Source: Lentinula raphanica (taxonomy: Eukaryota; Basidiomycota; Agaricomycetes; Agaricales; Omphalotaceae). From it: a DNA stretch of 64,000 bases. The notes beneath the pieces are model-generated. The model was not told the DNA's origin. It made no database searches and was given only the letters and a program-made list of their open reading frames with translations. Below, in pieces: positions 31,390 through 43,146 of this stretch (the first letter of the stretch is position 1; each line of letters opens with the position of its first letter). A program made the position numbers and the translations under genes. The DNA lies in contig JANVFP010000012.1 of the NCBI GenBank assembly GCA_027919835.1, forward strand, positions 62,001 to 126,000, read 5' to 3'.

Positions 31390-34125
31390 TCACGATTTTG
31401 GCCATAGCAAGTTGAAGGTCCACATTATTCCACCGATTATAGCCAACCGAGTCATGTAGTTGGTCTCTGCTGGCTTTTCCCATAATTTTGAGAACGTGGC
31501 CTGGCGTGGCGTTGCTGCACCGTCTGCTAAACGATCAACCCAACGTCGAGGTTGCGCAGAATTCTGGTTAGAGGATGCCTCTGCGGGTGTCGTGGTAGGC
31601 AACGCGGTTGGTTTCGGTTTTTGTCCGCACACCGTCGTAACCAGTGCTCCTGTAGCATGCGCAACTTGATTGGAGATGTAGACAAACATCACAGAGGTGA
31701 CCATAAAGTTGAGTGGTCGCCATTGTGTACCAGGAAGGACAAGTAAGACTCCTTTTGTGTCTGCAGCCAGCCACAGGTGGTATTGGATAATGAAAGTCTC
31801 CAACGAGCAGCGCCCGACGAAAGCGAAAATCTGGGAGTTGACTGAGCGGAGGGTTGCGTTCGCGTTTCTCAAGACGACAAATGCTAGCACCGGGAGGCAA
31901 GAAATGTATGGGTGCCAATAGTTGTATGTGAATTTTGATTCTTGGTTCACTTCGAAGACGAAGAACCACGCCATGATCAATGCTGAGGCAATGATAGCTG
32001 CCTTATGAATCATATACCACCGCGGAGAGTCAGTCAAACGGAGTTCTTGGATCTTGATCACAGCTAAGGCTGCGAACATGCCCACGTAGACAATCCAGAG
32101 ATCGAGCTTCACCCGGAAAGCCCATTCCTTGGCTGACCATTGGATCTGGAAGATACGAGCGAGAATTTCGAACAGTGCCTCCAATGGCCAGAGTGTATGG
32201 AAGAAAAGTGTTACCAGCGCGGCAGAGAGAAGCATTTTTCCGACCACGAAAGCCAAACGATCGTTGAATCGCGACCCCGCGGCCAGCGTGACGTAGATGA
32301 TCATGTACCAGAGCGATACCAAGGGTGCAAAGTAGTAGGATAGATAGTCGGTATCCATCGTGTAAGCGAGAATGACGGTGAGTAGATTGAGTCGGACCAG
32401 GACCTGCAGAGCAGTCAGCATCGAAACCAGCCATCATATGAACCGAATTCACTTGAGCTACACGTAGAAGACCAAAGTCGGCTTTTTTGAGATAGAATGT
32501 TGCATGTCCGTACCCAGACATGAAAAGATAAGCAGCAACAAGGACACGAATCGGATTGTATATTCCAGAGATTTTTGAGGCTCCGAGATAATGATATATG
32601 AGAATGGCCACTGAAAGCATTTAAGCGTTGATTGTCCTATATCAACGAGGTGGAATGTGCATACCTTGCATCCATCCTTTCCATTCGTCTGTTTGTTCGC
32701 GGTTCAAGAAGCCTAAGTCTTTGTCGGAGCTCTTGAGAGTCATTATACCTGCACCCAAGGTCAACAGACACAAAAATCCAAAAGTTGCCGCAGAGAAAAG
32801 CTTCTGTTCCTTCAACCATAGACCCGTACGATCTGCCAAAAAGATAAGTAGAATCGCCACGCCCATGACAAAGACCGGAGAAGCTTCAATTGCTGAAGAC
32901 CAGCCAGTGAATGAACGGTCTGCAAGAAGCTCAACTCAGCGTAATGTCGAGTGGTTTGACCCGAGCTAACGCACCTTCTGGTCGGGAATTCCAAAGTTGG
33001 TATATACCTAGACCAATTAAGGCCACGATGATCAGGATTTGCAGCAATCCGGGGTTAGGATAACTGCGACAACAGGTAGCGTCCATGGGAAAGTGTTTAG
33101 GTAGCTTTTCGTTGCAATGCAAGTTCAGTAGAATGTTGGCTTGCGTTCTGATCAAAGCATCAGCGAAGTGGATACCATCTTGAGTGTAAGAGGGATCCAG
33201 CATCTGATTGAACACAAGAGGAAGCGCGATAGGAAGATTGGCTTTCGGATGTATCACTACAGGATGAGAAGCGTATATCCTGTGATATAGATCCGAGTTC
33301 ATGGCGTCGATATCCGACGAATGCATGGTCTTCGCTCTTTCGGGTGATAATTTTGATGTTATTATTTCTTCAACAGGAAGGAACACGATGTTGTCGGCCG
33401 TACCCTCGCTGGGCACAGACTGTGCGAGATTTTCGATGTTGGCTTCCCAAGCTGGTAATCCTCCAGATAGGTCACTATATCGTAGATTCCAAAGGCCGCC
33501 ACCTAGAGTAAGCATTGCCGGCTGCTTGGAACCATAGGTGCTCTGGTTTTGTGACGCGATACCCTTGGAGACGGTATTCAGAGTATGGCTAGAGTTCAAG
33601 AAAGGATCCCAGTAGAATGATACAAGAGCACCGGAGGTTGTATGTAGTGAATGATTGGCATGTTTGAGGCCGTCATCCTTTGGTGCAGTGGGAAGTGTTG
33701 GGTCCAGCAGATGAGCGAATTGGTAGAACAATCGGCGCGTCACTGAATCACCAATGAATATGGTTTGTCGGCTTCCAAGGCATTTTCCAGCAGCTTCTGG
33801 ACTATACTGGTGAAGCATACAACCTGCAATTCGCAGTCAGACCTCGAAAAGGCGTCCAGGACGCGACACGTACCATCAGGCTGCCATATCTTTTTGTCGG
33901 AATCCAGCCAACTGCCTCGATTTATCAATGCATTGCAGTGTAATGGGTCGAACCAATCTTCAGAACGAGATGTCAGTTCATGGATATACCAAGAGTATTA
34001 TTGACCTTCGCACCAAAGACCAATCCCCTTCCAACACCAAGAGACAACGATACCAAAATCACAGCGATTCCCACAAGATGAGAAAAGGACGGATTTAGGG
34101 TGTATCGCGTCTTTGTTGCTAACAT
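31390..34125 (-). CDS. CAS1: CAS1-type polysaccharide/glycan O-acetyltransferase
   Basis: This is a two-part membrane enzyme of the Cas1/CASD1 family, which O-acetylates glycans (glucuronoxylomannan in Cryptococcus). The start [20 protein letters not shown] leads into a signal-anchor helix. A GDSL/PC-esterase domain follows: [18 protein letters not shown] with nucleophile Ser in GDS, and [10 protein letters not shown] giving the Asp-x-x-His pair. Then there are ten or more transmembrane segments, for example [77 protein letters not shown] and [20 protein letters not shown]. The C-terminus is [21 protein letters not shown] transposon-like element lies about 160 bases upstream of the start. Confidence 0.93.
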
Positions 34126-34256
34126 GGTTTAGGCCTGAGTGTTGGCCAGGCTAGCGTGTCACTGTGACAAATGATGAAGAGTGAGGTTATGGTTGTCCGC
34201 TCCCAACTTGATATCGACTTATTTGGTCAGCCATAACTTGGAAGAATGGTATATAC

Positions 34257-34265
34257 TATAAATAG
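34257..34265. promoter_or_regulatory. TATA-like site upstream of CAS1
   Basis: A TATAAATAG sequence lies on the plus strand about 20 bases left of the transposon-like element and about 130 bases from the CAS1 start codon. CAS1 is on the minus strand, so the orientation is opposite and the function is uncertain. Confidence 0.2.
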
Positions 34266-34284
34266 TACGAAGCTAAATTCGACA

Positions 34285-35102
34285 CACACCGGAAATGGAA
34301 AAAATTCCATTGAGCAGAAAGTTGTGCCGATAGTAGATAATTCCAATAAAATTTTGCTCTCTCTGAAAATGTGTACAAAATATTGTGTTCCCACAACAGT
34401 GAAAGTACAGTCAAAAATCTACAATTTGGAGCACATTTTGTATGGATTTAGATGTTTGTTGAAAGGGCATGAATTTGACAACAAGAAAACAATAAAGAAT
34501 TGAGCGCTTTTCATGCACATTTTGACTTATTTGGATCAAGATGTTTTGTATGGGCAAAAATTTCACCTGAAACCCATACAATTCTTAGTATTGATTTATT
34601 CTTAGAATGGAAATATTTCAAATATCTTCTCCCAGCAAACGAAAATAAAGCAGAAATCCGGAGTTTCAAATCATTTGAAAAGGGCCGGTGGCATTCAGTT
34701 TAGGGTTTTCAGCAGCTCCGAAAGGCCGGGTTTCGGCTTGGTTTTTGTTCTTCTCAAAAATACAATAGAAATATTCCTATTCAGATGTTGTCTCAAAGCA
34801 GACAAAAATTCAAGTTTTGGCTGGATTTTCTGACTTCATGAAATATATGGATTCAAAAAAGGAAACAGCTGGATCGAAATATTTTGTATCTCTATTGTTT
34901 TCTTCCTCCAGTAATTATATCCTTTCAATGAACATCTTGGACCACAAAAAATGTGCATTGAATTGTCAATCTTCTGCTGTACAATCAAATGTGTAAATAT
35001 ATGGTATTTTGTGTCTCATTTCCAGAGTTGTGAAAAATAGATAGATTTTTTTGCTATTGGTCAAAATTTCTGCTCGTTGGAATTTTTTCTAAATCCGGTG
35101 TG
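34285..35102. mobile_element. Non-autonomous TIR DNA transposon (MITE-like)
   Basis: The two ends are inverted repeats of one another over about 49 bases with about 10 mismatches. The left end begins CACACCGG and contains GAAAAAATTCCA and GAGCAGAAA. The right end, read on the minus strand from 35102, begins with the same CACACCGG, GAAAAAATTCCA and GAGCAGAAA in the same order and spacing, and both reach ATAG. The trinucleotide ACA flanks both sides (34282-34284 and 35103-35105) and fits a 3-bp target-site duplication. The 818-base interior is far richer in A/T than its neighbours. It has no transposase: two short overlapping frames at 34246-34703 match nothing I know. A 3-bp duplication and CAC ends would suit CACTA/EnSpm-type elements, but the class is not settled. 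Confidence 0.8.
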
Positions 35103-35273
35103 ACAGAGCAATTGTCCGTAGATATTGTACAAAATATAAGGTATTTAGATGCTACTACTACTGTTGCTGAGTCCTATTTCAACGTCCATAGTCAGTCAGC
35201 GTTGTGTGGCATGAACTTCATGTGGGTTAGTACATACCGGTTCTGTGGAATTTTTGTCAGGAAAAAGTTATCA

Positions 35274-37442
35274 TCAATCAACGAGACGGAGAACATACCC
35301 TTGACAGTGATTGTTTGAAGCAGTGGGCCAGCAAGACAGGTAACGACAGCCCGGGCACGCTGTGTGATTTAGTGTGAGCAGGGTCCACAAGGTAGATGAT
35401 GCAGTCCATACCAGCATACGGATCTGACGTGTAGAAATTCCTAATCAAAACCACGAATAGAATCACTGCTAAGACCATTGCTATTATGCGAAACGTCCAC
35501 ATTATTGCACGATGTCGTTTCGTGACACTGATGACAGGATAGAATACGATGCCGACGAGCAATCCCAACAGAAATCCGCCAAGATGTGCTAGAGCGATCA
35601 TTTAGAAGTGTCGTGAAGTCGCAGGATCTTGAACATTACCAAAATTATCGATATCTAGTGTCGAATGAACACGGGATTTGACAAGGAGCAGGAAAAGAGT
35701 GACATACACGGTATGTATCCAATTGCAAAACCGATCAGGAATTCAATGGTCATAAAGACCAACTGCAACAATGTCCATGATCAGAACACGATGTATGCGG
35801 TTGAGCATGGGAAGGCACCTTTCGAACTGGTCTATATTGATACTTCCAATGTGCGAACAGATCCACCCAAGCGATGGCTGAGTCCTCATCAGTTCTGGAA
35901 AAGTGTTCACATCATTTGAAAGTTACCTGTTGTCCCGAATATGGCACCAGACGCACCAGTTGAAGGAGATCCAACCAGAGAGAAGTTGGCCCCCAATACA
36001 TTACTGAACGCTCAGAATTTATTTTGGGTCCTTGATAACAAGGCTTGGCGCACATACCCAAATATACCAGCAGCAAAATAGACAAGGAAGAATCCCCCAG
36101 ATCCCATTTCCCTTTCCACCTTGATGACAATGAGTTACGATCCATGTGGTCAAGCGATACACAACACATACCTGAGCGCTGACTGTAAGTTGACAAAGAA
36201 GATTTAAGGCAATGTGAATAAATCCGGCATCTGAGCCAAAACATCAGCATTGAATAATGAGGTACAGACGAGATTCACTAACGAAGAAATATTGGAGTGA
36301 TGAAACTGCAAGGTGATTAGATACGTTCAACAGAGGAACTCACAACTATGATTCGACCCACCGGAACCACTGATTTGGCGTCCCATTGTCAAATCCTGTA
36401 AGGGACATCAGGAGATGGGCTATGCGGATACTTGGAACATACCGCTGAAACCACAGACTTCTTCCAATGGACAGTTGATAGTTGAGGGATTTGCAGTATC
36501 GTTCAAACCTGAGACATTGGTGGAAAGAATGAACGTTAATAAACAATGAAAGTATGGCAATCACATACAGGCTAGGAGCGTAGAAGGTGGTACAGACGAC
36601 ACATTCTTCATGCATGGCCTAGATGAGCTGGTTATGTATGCAGGAAAATTTGAAGGTGAGGGAATCACAGACGGAAATCGAGCACCGAGATAAATGAGTG
36701 CAGATCCAGAAGGACCAAGCATAGGATTAACAGTAGGCTGTGGGAAACATTCAGCAAGTAGAAGAGAACCAATACGATGTAGGTCACCTTGAACGAGACC
36801 GGTGTTCCCTGAGCCTTTGTTTGGATTACCTCTTCGTATATGAAGACCGCTATTAGCACGATAGATATTATCCACGCTAAAGATACGTGAGTTTGAAAAA
36901 TCATTGCACATTCGATATGATACACACTCAGGAAAGGATATGTTTGGCGGCCGATTCCTCTCTTCTTATTCTCAATTCTCTGCTCTAGGGGATATTTTCC
37001 TTCGTTACCGCCAATGAACCTAGCGAACGGTGAAATCTTTTCTGCTGCTTGTGGTGTGTACGCGTTTGGAGCGTACGGATCCGCGTATTCTGGTATTGAA
37101 GATTGAGCGATACGTGTCGTAGCCTCATCTATGACACTTCTTACCCAGATCTTGATAATACCCTTTGGATTGACCTGCAGGCGCTGCATTATGAACCAGG
37201 GATGCATCAGATGTTGGTCGTTTAGAATATGCCTCGTCGTAAAAGTGGTCGTTTTCGTCGTCTTCAAGATATGTTGGAGGTCGACTTCCAGAGTAACCGG
37301 CTTGAGATTGATGTAAAGCATGACGGGAAGTGCTAGCACCACGAACAAGACCAGGGGAGACGCCTCGAGAGATGATGCTCTCGTGGTCGAAACCCTCATC
37401 TTCAACGTCGAGATGATCTTTTGTATTTTCTGGCAAAATCAT
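35274..37442 (-). CDS. Rhomboid intramembrane serine protease
   Basis: Rhomboids cut membrane proteins inside the bilayer. The protein starts MILPENTKDHLDVEDEGFDH and has a long cytosolic N-terminus with Pro/Tyr-rich ADPYAPNAYTPQAAEK and ISPFARFIGG. The core helices include VAWIISIVLIAVFIYEE, PTVNPMLGPSGSALIYLGAR (conserved NPMLGP) and FIHIALNLLCQLTVSAQVER. Next come EMGSGGFFLVYFAAGIFG and the nucleophile motif GSPSTGASGAIFG. The catalytic His lies in ALAHLGGFLLGLLVG. The C-terminal Cys-rich segment reads ACPGCRYLSCWPTASNNHCQ. About ten introns of 50-60 nt are needed. The exact stop is uncertain: reading through gives TGA at 35274-35276, while a GTATGT donor could extend it to about 35196. 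The transposon-like element begins just beyond. Confidence 0.88.
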
Positions 37443-37786
37443 TTGGGTGATTCAGTACAAGGAGGGAGCAGAAAGGGATCAAAGAACGATGGTGAAAAAG
37501 CAGTCGATGAAAGAAAGAAACCAAGGTGTAATTATTTAGCACTGTGACCCGCAGTCGCCGTCAGACAGAACGCTTGCCTACAGCAATGTGCCGCGGACGA
37601 ACAAATTGATGCACAGCATTAATCACTCACATCATTGATTTCTCACATGCCAAGCCACTTGGGCTTTTACTCTCATGATCAGTATGTTGGGCAAAGCAAT
37701 GGGAAATCTTAGCAGAACTAAGTATTTTGTACGCGGACGATGAAGCTTTGAAGGCCCAGCATAACATTCTAAAATTATTGCTGTTA
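37443..37786. other. Intergenic region upstream of the rhomboid gene
   Basis: This 344-base gap lies between the ankyrin-DIL 3' end and the rhomboid start. I see nothing beyond the presumed promoter. Confidence 0.4.
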
Positions 37787-40700
37787 TCATTTCGGCTCAA
37801 CCGGTGTTGTCTCTCCACCCCCGGTGTTGGCTTTAGCTTTATTACGAGTTGACCGTTTCCGCGTAAGCGGTGTAATTCTAGTATCCACTCGCAAGCCATT
37901 TCCTGTTTCTGCTTCGTGTTCTTCTTCATCTGACATCTCGGGGCGCCCAGGATGCTGCTCCCCGTCTCCATCGTCCTCGTCTAGCACCGGTTTGCCCCAT
38001 CGTGAGGCAGCCACAGCGCCGTCTATCCACCTCAATGCTCCGCTACTGACCTCTCTAACCTTGCGGTTTGTGGAGTACCATGACATTGCCCCACGACTTC
38101 CATCACTCGCACGACTGGCACTTCTTGTTGGATCAGGTGTGGGCAAAGGACTTCGACCATCATCCTCATAGACGGGGATTTTTCCTGGCCGAGCTGACAA
38201 CATGCAAGGATCAGATGGAAAAATCAGCGGCAGCATGTAGCGCGAGTCAAGTAGTTCTCCTAATACTTGAGGCGGGTGGGCGGGTTCCCAATTTGACTTT
38301 TCTGTACCGTGATCGAAAAGCAAGTCAATAGCTTCTTGAGCGGCAAGCGCTTCCGTCGAGCCCGCAGAAAGCACCGAGCTATTCCCTGGCTCTGGTGATT
38401 CATTGTGAAGGGATGATGACACACTGCCTTCATGGTCGCGGTCGTTCATCTGTGGATAGGATATTTGAGATCGTCTCGGATTCTCGACATCCATTCATAC
38501 TCTTACCTCTTTACGCAATGCCTCCACCCCGAGCTTGACACGATGTCGTTCCCAATCCTTCTGCAGTTGCGTCAGATACTGTATGCACTCCTCGGTCATC
38601 CTGCTTTCGTTCACTTCATATTTGTAATCTCGCACGGCACGTCGCATCTGCACAGGAGATTATTTTGTCATTCAACGCGCAAAGCTGTACAAATCTCAGT
38701 ACCTGTAGAGGATTGATACTCTTCATTGTCTGAATCGTAGCAACTAGATCTGGAAATTCCGTGATGGAGGAAAGGCACTGCTCATTCGGATGTGAGAAAA
38801 CATCTTATACCGTGGATGGAGAGATAGGTTGTCGTACCTGTAACCAATTTAGAAGATCGCGCACGGGTGAAAAATGGCTCTGCACGCCCCGAGGAAGTCC
38901 CATCTGCCCAACCCATTCTTCTATCACACCCAAGTTCATGCTGATCTGCACAGCTCTTGACCTGGGTAAAAATCTCATGGTCTGTTTTATGGAACGAGCA
39001 TATGTGAACATGGGACGCACCGACAGATGTATTTCTTGCGCGTCAGTATGCGATTGAACATCTCACCTGTAAACATTAGGACATGCCCTTTGCACTATAT
39101 TGCATAAGTACTCACATGACGTCCAGTACATGACTTGAGACCATAGTTGAGTAATTAATGCAGGATTTATATCGGATAGAGTCAGTAAGGTATGCAGAGC
39201 GGTCAAATATGATGTTAGATGCGAAGGTGAAGGTGCCTGAGAGTTGTCCGAGAACAAGGATTGAAGTGGGGTCGTGGTGCTAGAGGATGCTCGAGTGCGA
39301 AAGCTCTGCCGGATGGAAGAAAAGGATGAAACACTCGGAGATGGAGAGGGAGGGCGTATTGGAAGAGGAGATGGTGGCCCTCTTACGGTTGAATTGGCGG
39401 AGGCTGGAGGTTGGCCCATTTTCTTTTTACCAGTGAACGGTCGCAAAAAAGACCATTGTTCGGATTCAAACTGCACTGACTCGAACTCCGAGCCTAGCGA
39501 CGAGTAATCCAGAAGGGCACTATCGAAGAGTTCGTCTATTTTGCGTTCTGCCAGACGAATTATGAAGACTAGAGCGAACATCAGTCTCTCGCAAAGCTTT
39601 TTTTGCGCCATGGATTGACATACCAAAAACTGAGTTGATGGTTTCTTCAATGAGTTCAAAAGACCCTAGCAATTCGCAGACTTCGCTGATCGATTTGTCG
39701 CATTGCATTAAGTGCAGCCAAATCGTTGTGTTGTACAGCCAAAATACAAGCACAGTTATATCATCTGGGCGGCTCTAGTACATGTGCAGTTAGTATGAGA
39801 TGGCGAGGCGAATCGACTGTCTTACAAAAAATTTGTCTTCTATCGCTTCTGTAGCGCCCAACATGAAGTCTTCTAACCAGTTGTGATCGCATGTTAAGCA
39901 GGCAAATCGTGCTAGCATGTACAATAAATTCGCTGGCTGTGCGTTTCGAGCTGACGGCGGATAATTCGTTATTAGAGAGTCGAATATTGCTGGTAGAGAG
40001 GGCGGCGAAAACACTAGCATATTCGTGTAATCTGGTGGAGGAGTCTACGCGTCCGTCAGTATTTGGGTATACCGCAGGATGAGAGGCATCACACACATAA
40101 AGACTCTCGTCTTCGTTGTTTTCTTCTGGCTCTTCGTCTGAGTCTTCAGAAAGACTGAATTCGTCCGATCCAGAGTTCCACCAACGCGGATGTATGTCAA
40201 GCGCCTTGCCTACATCGTCGCGTATTGACTGTTGCTTCCCTTTCCGTTTCATGCGTTCTTCTAGTATCCGTCGCTTCTCCTCTAATCGTCCACCGGTCCA
40301 ACCTTCTCCACGCATTGCTTCCTCAATAAGCAATGCTACGTCGTTTCGCCCGGGCAGGATAGAATGTGCAGAGACGACATCTAGTGGAGTCAACTTTCGG
40401 CGCGTAATATCAAAGGGAGAGCATCCATGTGTCATGAGATGGGAGACTAGAGTAGGAGGTGACAGTAGAGCGGCATAATGAAGTGGTGTCCAACCATCTA
40501 GAAGAAATCTCAATTCCTGTGCGACGGTATGAAGAATGTATGTCCAGGAAATACCTTTATCTGCAGACAAATCTGCACCCTGGGCTATTAACAGCCGCAC
40601 GCACTCTTCTCGCTCTACATCTCGTTCTAATTCCGAGCCAAAACCTTGTATAGTGAGGCTGACAAAACCAACACCATCTTCGTCTCGTAGTCCCAAATCG

Positions 40701-40915
40701 ATGAACGGATGCGCTTGCGGATCAGAGAATATATACTGCAGTATACTCAGGTCGCCAAAGATACAGGCTCGAGTAAGACAATGCCGGACAAGCTGGGCTT
40801 TTTGATCAGGGTTGAGGCCAGAGTGTGACGATAATTGGACTGCTATGAGGGCTGTAGTTGGGTAAATAGGATACAGATCAGGTTCTGGAGAGAGGTCTAA
40901 CGAAGAAGAATTCAT
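37787..40915 (-). CDS. Ankyrin-repeat and DIL (dilute) domain protein
   Basis: The N-terminal exon (MNSSSLDLSPEPDLYPIYPT) leads into ankyrin repeats: FGDLSILQYIFSD, EECVRLLIAQGADLSADK, GWTPLHYAALLSPPTLVSHL and KLTPLDVVSAH. An acidic linker follows (FSLSEDSDEEPEENNEDES). A DIL domain like that of class V myosin tails is then seen in NLLYMLARFACLTCDHNWLE, VLVFWLYNTTIWLHLMQCDK, CELLGSFELIEETINSVF, SRSKAVQISMNLGVIEEWV and HFSPVRDLLNWLQCLSSI. The C-terminus is polar and ends RKRSTRNKAKANTG...PVEPK. This ankyrin plus DIL fusion without a motor domain is known in fungi. It probably links cargo or vesicles, but no partner can be named. It is divergent from RRP15. Confidence 0.88.
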
Positions 40916-41049
40916 GGTACGCGTGTAAGGCAGACAACACGCCGGTTAAAGCAGAAAATGTGTTTGTTGCAAATAATTGCAACGAGGTTTCCAAGCGAAA
41001 TGATGGTTTGTTTTACAGAGTCCACACAACTTAGCCGCCTACTACCATC

Positions 41050-41859
41050 ATGTCCTTGCTTTTGAAACGGAAAAGTCGTGCTGTCGACGGTCCCGAAGAG
41101 CATTCTGATGACGATAACGATGCTCATTCGGATGAAGAAGCTTCACAAAACTCAGAAGAAGAATCAATAGACGATCAGGACGAAATGTCAGACTCCGCAG
41201 ATGAAATACAGAGCATGAAACCTCAAAAATCTCGGCAGACAAAAAAGAGGAAAATACGAGCAACAAACACATCTGTCTTTGGTGCTACTCTTCAATCATT
41301 GCTCAATACTGAAGCTCCGTCATCTGCACCTCTTTCGTTGAAGCCGTCGATAGCTCGAAAACGGAATGATGAAAAACTCGAAATGAAAGCCAAGAAAGTC
41401 TTGCAAGTGGAGAAGAAGGAGAAAGAAGACAAGGGGAGAATAACAGATGTCATAGGTGGCTGGGGAGGTGAAAGCGAGAGGGCATTAAGAAAAGTTGCGC
41501 AGAGAGGTGGTACGGATTTCTGCATTAATTCTTCCCCTTACTCTCAGCCGAACTCATGGCATCGTTCAGTCGTCAAACTCTTCAACGTCATACAGCAAGC
41601 TCAAAATCAAACGGCTGCCGAAGCTGAGGGCAAGAAGGCTGCCAGAGGCAGCGGGAAACCTTCTCTTCCTGCACCGACGATTGTCGACAAATCTAAGTCC
41701 AAGAAGAGCAGGGACAAAGACAACGTTATCGGTCGAGGAAAGGATGGTATGTATCATCTGACTCAGTGCCCATCGATTTCTGATTGTGCTGCAGCTGCGA
41801 TAGATAAAGATAACTTCTTCGACATACTTCGAAGTGGTGCGGTAGTATCTAAATCATGA
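41050..41859 (+). CDS. RRP15: Ribosomal RNA-processing protein Rrp15
   Basis: Rrp15 is a nucleolar factor for pre-60S rRNA processing. It starts MSLLLKRKSRAVDGPEEHSD with a long acidic, Ser-rich N-terminus. The Rrp15 domain follows: TSVFGATLQSLLN, SIARKRNDEKLEMKAKKVL and RALRKVAQRVVKLFNVIQQA. It ends NFFDILRSGAVVSKS. Two introns remove about 41511-41570 and about 41747-41792. The 134 bases to the divergent ankyrin-DIL start form a shared promoter. Confidence 0.88.
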   Translation: MSLLLKRKSRAVDGPEEHSDDDNDAHSDEEASQNSEEESIDDQDEMSDSADEIQSMKPQKSRQTKKRKIRATNTSVFGATLQSLLNTEAPSSAPLSLKPSIARKRNDEKLEMKAKKVLQVEKKEKEDKGRITDVIGGWGGESERALRKVAQRGGTDFCINSSPYSQPNSWHRSVVKLFNVIQQAQNQTAAEAEGKKAARGSGKPSLPAPTIVDKSKSKKSRDKDNVIGRGKDGMYHLTQCPSISDCAAAAIDKDNFFDILRSGAVVSKS

Positions 41860-43146
41860 TGCTGCTTCATCTGTGAGTTCAGTCTAACCGTAGCTTGAAG
41901 ACCCTAATCTGTATTGTTTAGGCGCGAGTGCTTTAGTAACTGTAGTGGCTCGAGTACTACATTTTAGGAATTCATCCGACCTCCATCGATATCCGAGGCA
42001 AATAGATCTATGTATTACACTACCTGCGCCACGTCCGTTCGTATTTTTGCTAGGATTTGTTTGGAAAAACGCTATATGTGAGTTTGTCTCCCAAACCTAA
42101 GATTACGTCTTTCCCATTTCTTCATATCATACTTTTTTCTGATCTTGAAACCCATCTATGGATTGCAGAATATTCTACCCCATCCCTCATATGTTCCTTT
42201 GAGTGATGAGTTCACACCGGTGTCATATGAGATATCCGGGGCGATATTCAGGAGTCAGATAAGCTCTCACAAAGCTTGATGGAAGAGATGGTTGTGGATC
42301 TAATTATGGAGGTTCACCGTGACCGTACTTGTTCTGTTCCATCTTTTCGTATGACTGACTTGGACAAATATGAAGTTTGAACGACAATCCTGATCGTCAG
42401 ATCGTCTAGAATTTCGACACGTTCGAGTCCGCATCTCTCGCGCGCTGTACATCGTCCGAACATTCATTTGCATCATGCTGTCTGGGAGTCCAGTGATACG
42501 GTACAGACGTGTATCTACTAGTACTCATCCAGAGTATCCGATGGTGTGTGAACGAGCATGAAATTCCTGCTGTATATCACTAAAAATGGGTCTTGGGAAG
42601 TTTTGGCTCCTCCTCATATCCCAATTCGAGCAAAAACCAAGTACATACCAACACTTTGAACTTACTCATAAGCCTGATACCAGGCTAGTCCGAGCCTATC
42701 CTGACTCATACCTTTTCCTTGTTCCCCCGTGCTTTGTGAGCTCGATGAAATTCGATGATGGCCGAAAACGTAAACCAAATCTCTACCTAATTCTCGCGAC
42801 TGCATGTATCCTAGTGGGGTTTGAGCTGGTTTGGGAGTTCCGTATCAATCTAATATATGACCCTCACATTTGTAGTGTGAATGATTTATAGGATGTGTCC
42901 TTGATTCTTCGGGATTTTTCTATCTTCGTGAATACAATGCATGATTGCGTAGCGCACTCGGACCTCAACAGTGAGTTAGACTAGTTAAGTTGAGAGTCAT
43001 TTCCTGCTTTGCCAAAGAATTTAAGAAACCGTCCGAGTTGAATGTACTAGGTTTTGGTGACTCTGATGGAACAACGGGAGCCTGCCCTAAACAAAATGGC
43101 CCGTGCTCGTTGACATCGACCTGCCCTAAGGCGCTTACCTTAAAAA
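41860..43146. other. Long intergenic region before GID8
   Basis: These are 1.29 kb with no gene I can support. A 101-codon plus-strand open frame at 42586 shows no motif. The last 70 bases hold two CCTGCCCTAA elements (43081-43090 and 43120-43129) and CGTGCTCGTT (43102-43111) just upstream of GID8. Confidence 0.5.

Noticed and set aside
34246..34703. Two overlapping AT-rich open frames in the transposon-like element
   Set aside because: Low-complexity Lys/Asn/Phe-rich translations without transposase, integrase or reverse transcriptase motifs. Length is expected in AT-rich DNA.
42586..42891. 101-codon plus-strand open frame upstream of GID8
   Set aside because: No motif and no neighbours that would splice to it.
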